Below, in pieces: positions 40,819-47,789 of a stretch of DNA of 47,789 nucleotides. Origin of the DNA: Knoellia aerolata DSM 18566 (lineage in GTDB: Bacteria; Actinomycetota; Actinomycetes; Actinomycetales; Dermatophilaceae). The translations under genes and the position numbers were made by a program. Position 1 is the stretch's first letter. Every line of letters starts with the position of its first letter. The DNA lies in assembly GCF_000768695.1 (NCBI RefSeq), contig NZ_AVPL01000026.1, forward strand, positions 1 to 47,789, in the 5' to 3' direction. A model generated the notes under the pieces. That model was not told where the DNA came from. It ran no database searches and saw only the letters and a program-made list of their open reading frames with translations.

Positions 40819-43800
40819 ACGATGAGCGTCCACAAGCTCACCGCCGGGACCGGGTACACGTACCTGACCCGGCAGGTCGCCGCGCATGACCGCAGCGGCG
40901 GGGCCCGGACCTCGCTGGCGTCGTACTACACCGAGCGGGGTGAGACCCCCGGGCACTGGTTCGGGTCTGGGGTCGCCGGGATCGACGGCCTCTCGGTCGG
41001 GGACGAGGTCACCGCGGCGCAGATGCAGGCCCTCTTCGGTGCCGGTCTGCACCCGCTGGCGCAGCGCCGGGAGCGGCTCGAGGGACCCGGCCTAACCGAG
41101 GCGGACTACCGGTCGGTGACCCGTCTCGGGGCGCCGTTCAAGGTGTACGTGACCGACGTGACCGCGTTCCAGGTCGAGGTCGCCCGACGGATCGAGGAGT
41201 ACGCCGCGGCCTTGGGGCACCCCCGCGACTACCCCATCGAAGCAGCGGACCGGGCCCGGATCCGCACCCAGGTCGCGCTGGAGTTCTTCCGCGGCGAGCA
41301 CGGGCGGGACCCGGTCGACGCCCGGGAGCTGTCCGGGACCATCGCCAGACACTCCAGGCCAAGGACGACCGCGGTCGCCGGGTACGACCTGACCTTCTCC
41401 CCCGTCAAGTCCGTCAGCACCCTGTGGGCGGTCGCCCCACCAGAGGTCGCGGCGCAGATCGAGCTCGCCCACCACGACGCCGTCACCCACGCCCTGCGCT
41501 TCCTGGAGGCGCACGCGCTGTACACGCGGGAAGGCGCCAACGGAATTCGTCAGGTCGACGTCACCGGCCTGGTCGCGGCCGCGTTCACCCACCGCGACTC
41601 CCGCGCCGGGGACCCCGACCTGCACACCCACGTCGCGGTCGCGAACAAGGTGCAGACCCGGACCGGAAAATGGCTGTCCCTCGACGGGCGGATCCTCTTC
41701 AAGGCCAACGTGACCGCGTCCGAGACCTACAACACCGCCCTCGAGACGAACCTGCGCACCCGCCTCGGACTGGTCTTCGACCAGCGGCCCGGGACGGGCA
41801 CCGAAGCCGACCGGGGAAAGCGTCCGGTCCGAGAGATCGTCGGCGTCGACCTGGAGTTGAACATGCGCTGGTCCACCCGTCGAGCCGGCATCGAGGCCCG
41901 CCGCAGCGAGCTCGCGGCCACGTTCCAAGCCGACCACGGCCGGCCTCCGACCGCAGTGGAGGCCATCCAGCTGGCGCAGCAGGCGACCCTGGAAACCCGG
42001 GAGGCTAAGCACGAGCCGCGCACCCTATTTGAGCAACGGCACGCCTGGGCGGAACAGGCCGAGGAGGTCCTCGGCGGCCCGCGCGGGATAGCCACCATGC
42101 TTCGTGATGTGCTCTCAGCACGGCCCACCGCGCAGCCGGTAACCGTGAATGCAGCGTGGGTGGGCGAGACGGCGCTGCGGGTCCGGGACGAGGTCCAGTC
42201 CCGCCGGGCGACCTGGCAGATCTGGCACATCCGCGCTGAGGCGCAACGGCAGGTCCGCGCCGCAGCCCTGCCCGCCGAACATGTTCAGACCATCGTCGAC
42301 GCCGTCACCGACCGCGCCTTGAGCGTCGCGTCGGTGCGCATCACCTCCGTCGGCGACGGCGTCCCGGACCCACCGGAGCTGCGCCGCGCGGACGGGTCGA
42401 GCGTGTACGACATCGCCGGGTCGGCCCTGTTCACCAGTACCGAGATCCTCACCGCTGAGGCGCGCCTCCTGTCCACCGCGGGCGCCGCGGACCGCCGCCC
42501 AGCCAGCCCGGAAGCGGTGGCGCTTACCCTGCTCGAGCAGGCCGCCAACGGTGTCACCCTCAACGCCGGGCAGGCCTCGCTGGTGCGCGGCATGGCCACC
42601 TCCGGTGCCCGCCTCCAGCTCGCGATCGCCCCCGCTGGGGCCGGCAAGACGACCGCCATGCGAGCCCTCGCGGCAGCATGGGTCGAGGACGGCGGCACCG
42701 TCCTCGGGCTCGCTCCCTCCGCCGCGGCCGCAACCGTCCTGCGGGAGCAGATCGGCGCCACCACGGACACCCTCGCCAAGCTCACTTGGTCCCTCGAGCA
42801 CAACGACCTCCCGGACTGGGCGAACACCATCGGCCCAGGCACGCTCGTCGTCATCGACGAGGCCGGGATGGCCGACACCCTCACGCTGGACACCGCCGTC
42901 GAGTTCGTCACCGCCCGCGGCGGGCAGGTCCGCCTCATCGGCGACACCCAACAGCTCGCCGCGATCGGCGGCGGCGGCGTCCTGCGCGACATCGCCGCCA
43001 CCCACGGCGCCCTGCACCTGTCCGAGCTGATGCGGTTCGCCGACCCCGCCGAAGGAGCAGCCTCCCTGGCCCTACGCGACGGACGCACCGAGGCGCTCGG
43101 GTTCTACCTCGACCATCACCGAGTCCATGTCGGCGACCTCACCACGATGACCCAGGACCTGTTCACCGCGTGGGCTCATGACCGCGACCGCCATGTCGAC
43201 ACAATCATGCTCGCCCCCACCCGGACCCTCGTCAGCGAGCTCAACCAGCGCGCCCAAGCCCACCGGATCACCGGGTCCCTTCTCCCAGGATCGGGTCTTC
43301 GGGCGCGACTGGCCGACGGAAACACCGCGTACGTCGGAGACACGGTGCTGACCCGGGCCAACGACCGCCGGCTGCGGATGACGACCCACGACTGGGTCAA
43401 GAACGGCGACCGGTGGACCGTCCGAGCCGTCACCCGCAACGGGTCGCTCGCGGTCGAGCACCTCCACACCGGGCGGCACCTCACCCTTCCCGCCGGGTAC
43501 GTCACCGCCTCCGTGGAGCTCGGATACGCGAGCACCACCCACGCAGCCCAAGGCATCTCCGTCGCCACCATGCACGGCCTGGCCACCGGAGTCGAGACCC
43601 GCCAGCAGCTGTACACGATGCTCACCCGCGGCGCCGACGCCAACCATCTCTACCTGCAGGTCGTCGGCGACGGCGACCCACACGCGGTCATCCACCCCGA
43701 CCACGTCCACCCCCCGACCGCGACCGACCTGCTCGAGGACATCCTCGCCCGCGACGGCGCCCCCACCTCCGCGACCACCACCCAACGCGAGAACGCCTCC

Positions 43801-46344
43801 GCCACAGCACAACTCGGCCCTGCCGCCACCCGGTACGTCGACGCCCTCCATGTCGCCGCCGATCAGCACCTCGGACCCGGCGTGATCGCCGCACTCCAGA
43901 CCAGCGCCGAGCAGGTCGTGCCCGGCATCACCCAGGACCCGGCCTGGCCCACGCTGCGCTCCCACCTCGCCCTGCTCGCCGTCACCGGCACCAACCCCAT
44001 CACTGCACTCCGGTTCGCCGCTTCCTCCCAAGCGCTGGACACCGCCGGCGACCGGGCCGCGGTCTTGGACTGGCGCCTGGACGACACCAACCTGCGCCAC
44101 GCCGGCCCCGGCCCTCTGCCCTGGCTGCCCGGGATCCCGCACGCTCTGCGTGCCAACGACCACTGGGGCACCTACCTCACCGCGCGGTCCAACCTCGTCA
44201 CGGACCTCGCCGCAGACGTGCGCGAGAACGCTACTGCCATCGCCACCGCCACCGACGCCCCAGCATGGTGGCGAACCAGCCATGTCCGGCCTGCCCCAGA
44301 CCTGTTCGCCGATCTGACCGTGTGGCGGGCCGCGACCAGTGTCCCCGACAGCGACCACCGCCCCACCGGACCCAAGCACCTCGCCAAGGCCCACGCCCTG
44401 TGGCAGCGCAGCCTCGATCACCGCCTCGGGCACACCCACACCCCGGCACTGGCCGCATGGGTCCACCAGCTCCACACCCTCGCCCCGGACACCCGCCACG
44501 ACGCCTTCACCCCGCAGCTCGCGGCACGGCTCGCCTCGGTCGCCCGTGCCGGCATCGACGCCCACACCCTGCTCCGTACCGCCGTGGCAGCGCCGCTGCC
44601 CGATGACCATGCCGGGTCCGCGCTCTGGTGGCGGATCAGCCGCCACCTCACCCCCGCCGTCGCCCACGGGGTCGATTGCGCACTCCCGCTCACCCCAAGC
44701 TGGGCAGCCCGGCTCCCCCACACAGTCGGCGAACAGAACGCCGCAACTCTGCAGACCAGCCCGTGGTGGCCCGCCCTGGTCACCACCATCGACCACGCCC
44801 TCGCCCACGGCGGACGCCTCGAGGACCTCCTGTCCATCATCGAAGACCTCGACGACACGGCCGACGTCGAGATGTGCCAGGCCCTCGTGTGGCGGATCAG
44901 CCTGCTGACCGACCCCGCCCCCACACCCGACAACAACCCGCCTGAGGATGAGTACGACCAGCTGGAGTGGATCCCGCCGAGCACTCCCGGGCTCGAGCCA
45001 GCCCACCAAGCCGAGCGCGGCGCCGCCGCGGACGATCACGCGGCCGCCACGCTCAAGGACCTGCACGCCGCGCTCACCGCGACCGCGCTCGCCCGCACCG
45101 GCATGGGGGTCCTCGAGCCCAGCCCCGCGGAGGTCGAGGCGATGGTCGCGCACGCCGCCGCCTGGGACGACGCACCGTTCACCCCGGATCGTGCCGCGCA
45201 CCTCAACACCCTCGCCCGGGACTACTACACGCGAGTGCTGGACGCCGGATGGGCCGGGCCCTATCTGCGCGAGCGGCTCCACACCGACCTGGCCCCGGCA
45301 GGCGCTGGGTACGCCCCACCCGGCTGGACCCACCTCGTCACCCACCTGCGCGCCCACGACGTCACCGACGACGAGATGCTTGCCGTCGGGCTGGCCACCC
45401 GCGCCCGCACCGGCACGCTCATCGACCGGTTCCGCGACCGCCTCGTCCTGCCCATCACCGTCGACGGCACCGTCGTGGGGTTCGTCGGACGCCGCCACCC
45501 TCGCGCCGGGGACGACCACGGGCCGAGATACCTCAACACCCCCACCACTGCCCTGTTCCACAAGGGCGACGTCCTCTACGGGGTCGACCACCAGCTCCTC
45601 GACACCGGCGCCATTCCCGTCCTCGTCGAAGGCCCCCTGGACGCCCTCGCCGTCACAGCCGCCGGTCAAGGCCGCTTCCTCGGAGTCGCTCCACTCGGGA
45701 CCTCGCTCACCCACACCCAAGCCCGGCTCCTTGCCACGCTCCACCCCGAGCCGATCATCGCCACCGACGCCGACCCTGCCGGCCGCATCGCCGCCCAACG
45801 CGCCTACTGGCTCCTCACCCAACACGCCGTATCCCCCAGATCTGTCGCGCTACCCGAAGGCGCCGACCCCGCCGCCCTCCTCCACGACGACGGACCAGAC
45901 GCACTAAGGGATGCCCTGAACGCCCGGCACGCACTCGCCCAAGATCTGATCGGCCACAAGCTCGCCCAGCCGCCGAGCTCCACAGCGCTAAAAGCCTGGG
46001 CCGCAGTCGTCGTCGCCGATACCCCAGCGCTGTGGATTCCTCGTGCTCACGACCTCATCATCCGCGCCGACGCCAAGCCGGCCGAAGTGATGGCCGCCCT
46101 CACCTGTGCCGGCGCAACCTGGAACCGCGACCCTGCGTTCGCTGCACAACGCCAACTTCAGCTGGTAGCGAAACACCCCACCGAGCACACACCAAGCGCC
46201 CTCCTTGAGAACGCAGACACTGCCGATGAGACCCGTAGCGGCGCGGTCGACCATGCGCCGTACACACCACTTCCCGGTCAGCGCCGACCAAGCGGAGAGA
46301 AATGGCCGGTACCGCCAGACAAGCGGCCCGCCATTCGGCGGTGA
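40816..46344 (+). CDS. MobF/TrwC-type relaxase fused to helicase and DnaG-like TOPRIM primase domain
   Basis: 1842 aa. N-terminal relaxase (1-330) with candidate Tyr at 14, 16, 37 and 38, WFGSG, and the metal-binding His triad in HRDSRAGDPDLHTHVAVANK (about residue 258-277). A RecD-like superfamily 1 helicase follows: Walker A APAGAGKTT at about 604, Walker B IDEAGMAD at about 681, QQLAAIGGGG. The C-terminal 400 residues hold DnaG core parts: RFRDRLVLPI, GFVGRRHPRAG, YLNTP, then TOPRIM VLVEGPLDAL (about 1602) and ATDADPAGR (about 1650). No DnaG zinc finger. It should nick oriT, unwind and perhaps prime the transferred strand. Leader element A precedes it. Confidence 0.93.
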   Translation: MTMSVHKLTAGTGYTYLTRQVAAHDRSGGARTSLASYYTERGETPGHWFGSGVAGIDGLSVGDEVTAAQMQALFGAGLHPLAQRRERLEGPGLTEADYRSVTRLGAPFKVYVTDVTAFQVEVARRIEEYAAALGHPRDYPIEAADRARIRTQVALEFFRGEHGRDPVDARELSGTIARHSRPRTTAVAGYDLTFSPVKSVSTLWAVAPPEVAAQIELAHHDAVTHALRFLEAHALYTREGANGIRQVDVTGLVAAAFTHRDSRAGDPDLHTHVAVANKVQTRTGKWLSLDGRILFKANVTASETYNTALETNLRTRLGLVFDQRPGTGTEADRGKRPVREIVGVDLELNMRWSTRRAGIEARRSELAATFQADHGRPPTAVEAIQLAQQATLETREAKHEPRTLFEQRHAWAEQAEEVLGGPRGIATMLRDVLSARPTAQPVTVNAAWVGETALRVRDEVQSRRATWQIWHIRAEAQRQVRAAALPAEHVQTIVDAVTDRALSVASVRITSVGDGVPDPPELRRADGSSVYDIAGSALFTSTEILTAEARLLSTAGAADRRPASPEAVALTLLEQAANGVTLNAGQASLVRGMATSGARLQLAIAPAGAGKTTAMRALAAAWVEDGGTVLGLAPSAAAATVLREQIGATTDTLAKLTWSLEHNDLPDWANTIGPGTLVVIDEAGMADTLTLDTAVEFVTARGGQVRLIGDTQQLAAIGGGGVLRDIAATHGALHLSELMRFADPAEGAASLALRDGRTEALGFYLDHHRVHVGDLTTMTQDLFTAWAHDRDRHVDTIMLAPTRTLVSELNQRAQAHRITGSLLPGSGLRARLADGNTAYVGDTVLTRANDRRLRMTTHDWVKNGDRWTVRAVTRNGSLAVEHLHTGRHLTLPAGYVTASVELGYASTTHAAQGISVATMHGLATGVETRQQLYTMLTRGADANHLYLQVVGDGDPHAVIHPDHVHPPTATDLLEDILARDGAPTSATTTQRENASATAQLGPAATRYVDALHVAADQHLGPGVIAALQTSAEQVVPGITQDPAWPTLRSHLALLAVTGTNPITALRFAASSQALDTAGDRAAVLDWRLDDTNLRHAGPGPLPWLPGIPHALRANDHWGTYLTARSNLVTDLAADVRENATAIATATDAPAWWRTSHVRPAPDLFADLTVWRAATSVPDSDHRPTGPKHLAKAHALWQRSLDHRLGHTHTPALAAWVHQLHTLAPDTRHDAFTPQLAARLASVARAGIDAHTLLRTAVAAPLPDDHAGSALWWRISRHLTPAVAHGVDCALPLTPSWAARLPHTVGEQNAATLQTSPWWPALVTTIDHALAHGGRLEDLLSIIEDLDDTADVEMCQALVWRISLLTDPAPTPDNNPPEDEYDQLEWIPPSTPGLEPAHQAERGAAADDHAAATLKDLHAALTATALARTGMGVLEPSPAEVEAMVAHAAAWDDAPFTPDRAAHLNTLARDYYTRVLDAGWAGPYLRERLHTDLAPAGAGYAPPGWTHLVTHLRAHDVTDDEMLAVGLATRARTGTLIDRFRDRLVLPITVDGTVVGFVGRRHPRAGDDHGPRYLNTPTTALFHKGDVLYGVDHQLLDTGAIPVLVEGPLDALAVTAAGQGRFLGVAPLGTSLTHTQARLLATLHPEPIIATDADPAGRIAAQRAYWLLTQHAVSPRSVALPEGADPAALLHDDGPDALRDALNARHALAQDLIGHKLAQPPSSTALKAWAAVVVADTPALWIPRAHDLIIRADAKPAEVMAALTCAGATWNRDPAFAAQRQLQLVAKHPTEHTPSALLENADTADETRSGAVDHAPYTPLPGQRRPSGEKWPVPPDKRPAIRR

Positions 46345-46518
46345 TCACCGGCGCGGAAGTGCATCTGTCGAAGGCGTCGTGGCCACCCTCGTACGCTCGC
46401 CCAGCGGGACGCGCGGACCGCCAACTTCCAAGTCGGACATCACGCCAAACGAGGTTTGGGGAACCTTCCCGCCCGAAACCTGTCGTTTGCACGGCCCGTA
46501 CGTGCTCGGGATAAGGAT

Positions 46519-46854
46519 CTACTGCGCTGCGTCGTACGCCTCGAGAACGTCCGCACTGACCCGGCCGCGGTCGCTCACCACGTGACCGTTCTCCTTCGCC
46601 CATTCGCGTACAAGGGCAAGGTCCGTGCGTGTCTTGCGTCGAGATGACGCCCGCACAGCCTTGCCCCGACGGCTCTGCGGGCTTTGCTCGGTGGCCTTGG
46701 AAATGTATGGCTTGAGCGCCTTCTCCAAAGCCCTGTGGTTTTTCGTGCTCAGGTCGATCACCCAAGTCCGGCCATCAAGACTGAACGAGACCTCCTTCGC
46801 GTTGGTCGAGCCATCGAGGTCATCGGTGATGCTCACCGTCGTCTGCTTCGCCAT
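46519..46854 (-). CDS. lsr2: Lsr2-family nucleoid-associated protein
   Basis: 111 aa. N-terminal dimerisation beta strands ([32 protein letters not shown]) and C-terminal DNA-binding helices with [18 protein letters not shown], the RGR loop that enters the minor groove. Lsr2 silences AT-rich foreign DNA; copies on plasmids may lower the cost of carriage. Ribosome site GGGAGG is about 15 nt upstream. Convergent with the relaxase. Confidence 0.95.
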   Translation of the reverse strand: MAKQTTVSITDDLDGSTNAKEVSFSLDGRTWVIDLSTKNHRALEKALKPYISKATEQSPQSRRGKAVRASSRRKTRTDLALVREWAKENGHVVSDRGRVSADVLEAYDAAQ

Positions 46855-47110
46855 GAATGCATGATCGCGCCTCCCGGTTGAGATTGCTAATCACCGACCC
46901 GTGCAGTGCCGCCCCCGGCGTTCGCCGACCCGGTTCCACGCATCCAGCACCACGCCCGTGGATCGAGGATCTTGGTGAGCTTCCTCTCGTGTACGCACGT
47001 TTGAACGCGGAGCCTTGCGGACGATGGCGTAGCCGCAAGGCGGCGGAGTGGGGCACCCACTGCCGGCTACGACAAGGTCATGTCGGTGGGCCCGCGTACC
47101 CTGCCGGCTT

Positions 47111-47713
47111 ATGACGACTGCGGTCTTGGGATTCTCCGGGTCAGTGGTGGCTGCCCTGCTGGCACTGCTGACCGCCGTTTGGCTGGAGCTTCGTCGCGCT
47201 CGGCGCGACGCGACGGGAAGGCGGGATGCCGAATTGCAGGGGGCAGTCGTAGAGCTACTCACTAGGTCGGTTCAGTTGCACTCGCGAGTTACTCAGGTGC
47301 GCGGTCACTCCAACGCACATGCGTCCCTTGGAGGATTAGCAGATCATATTCTTCGGGCCAAGGTGCCGATGGACTGGGTGGCACTACTCGAACCGATGAA
47401 CGGCGAAATGGAACACATGCTGCGGGCCAATGCTCGCCTGTGGGTTGGGCACAACGAGGAGACAGCACGGCTCGGCAGCGCCGTGGTCACCGCCGCGGGA
47501 AGAGTTATCGGCGCAGTCACAGCGTCGTCAAAAGGTGCGCAACCCCGTCGGCTTCTACATTCACGTCGATCGCTGCAACGGACGGCGGAGGAGAGCGTCG
47601 GTCCCTCTGTGGACCAACTCACGGAGGCGCGCGAGGCCCTGGCCGCTCACGCCCGGTCCGTACTCGGCCTCCCCACCGCGGCGGCATCTCAGATGGAAGC
47701 CGGCCTGCACTGA
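47111..47713 (+). CDS. Hypothetical membrane-anchored protein
   Basis: 200 aa. An N-terminal helix (residues about 5-25, LGFSGSVVAALLALLTAVWL) is followed by a basic and helical cytoplasmic part. No ribosome site is visible before the ATG at 47111. Many similar unnamed proteins exist in actinobacteria to my knowledge. The segment 46855-47110 ahead of it holds nothing recognisable. Confidence 0.7.
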   Translation: MTTAVLGFSGSVVAALLALLTAVWLELRRARRDATGRRDAELQGAVVELLTRSVQLHSRVTQVRGHSNAHASLGGLADHILRAKVPMDWVALLEPMNGEMEHMLRANARLWVGHNEETARLGSAVVTAAGRVIGAVTASSKGAQPRRLLHSRRSLQRTAEESVGPSVDQLTEAREALAAHARSVLGLPTAAASQMEAGLH

Positions 47714-47789
47714 AGCCTCAGCCGCGTTTCGCCGTCGGCGGAATCGAAGCACGCCGGCTCGCGGCTGCTAGACGATTGCCGGTAGGGCC

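Noticed and set aside
43072-45825. A 917-codon minus-strand open frame inside the relaxase gene
   Set aside because: Antisense to conserved helicase and TOPRIM motifs, Gly/Val-rich without domain features; a by-product of GC-biased codon use.
46328-46341. CCGCC-ATTC-GGCGG hairpin at the relaxase stop as a terminator
   Set aside because: The stem is only 5 bp and no T-run follows; not enough to call a terminator.

Overview
The window is high-GC DNA with strong G/C bias at third codon positions, frequent GTG/TTG starts, and actinobacterial families (Lsr2, CsoR, CmtR-type ArsR, DUF3105, system II cytochrome c maturation). It is most likely from an actinomycete, perhaps order Micrococcales; genus cannot be settled by reading. 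It looks like a multi-metal resistance accessory region joined to a mobilization module, so a plasmid or integrative element is the best inference. No rRNA, tRNA or CRISPR array was seen.

Layout. (1) About 1-9.2 kb, copper: multicopper oxidase, SHOCT protein, a CopRS-like two-component system, csoR-copZ-copA, a small secreted Met/His/Cys peptide and an internally deleted YibE/F protein. Four copies of an 11-bp-spaced TGAAG direct repeat mark a putative CopR regulon. (2) About 9.2-11.9 kb, scar: an ABC transporter whose permease is frameshifted and fused to a broken tyrosine recombinase, followed by an IS3-type transposase tail. (3) About 11.9-21.7 kb, envelope and respiration: SURF1, an M15-like secreted protein, DUF3105-DUF305, Lnt, and a tlpA-ccdA-resB-ccsB operon. 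(4) About 22.2-28.3 kb, Cd/Pb and Hg: cmtR, a P1B ATPase, lspA, a 42-codon ORF and cadD in one overlapping chain; then a ClpX-type zinc-finger microprotein and divergent merR/merA. (5) About 28.4-35.8 kb: CopD-CtaG fusion, VKOR-DsbA pair, and a cadC-CDF-CDF-like-DUF3703 operon. (6) About 36-47.8 kb, mobilization: three or more hypothetical genes, a relaxase-helicase-TOPRIM primase fusion of 1842 aa, Lsr2, and a membrane protein.

The genes combine metal sensing (CopRS, CsoR, CmtR, CadC, MerR), efflux (CopA, CtpG-like, CadD, CDF), detoxification (multicopper oxidase, MerA), and remaking of extracytoplasmic proteins that metals damage (cytochrome c maturation, SURF1/CtaG, DsbA/VKOR, and Lnt/LspA for lipoproteins). 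Between these modules lie decayed second copies of the same kinds of genes (copS tail, two YnfA remnants, DUF305 pieces, a ccdA tail), so the island appears to have been built and pruned by repeated recombination between related resistance loci.

The least familiar signals are a 40-41-bp leader element repeated at three translation starts in the mobilization region, the shared 6-nt spacing between -10 boxes and start codons at four metal-regulator genes, and the predicted CopR regulon with its collapsed second copRS locus.
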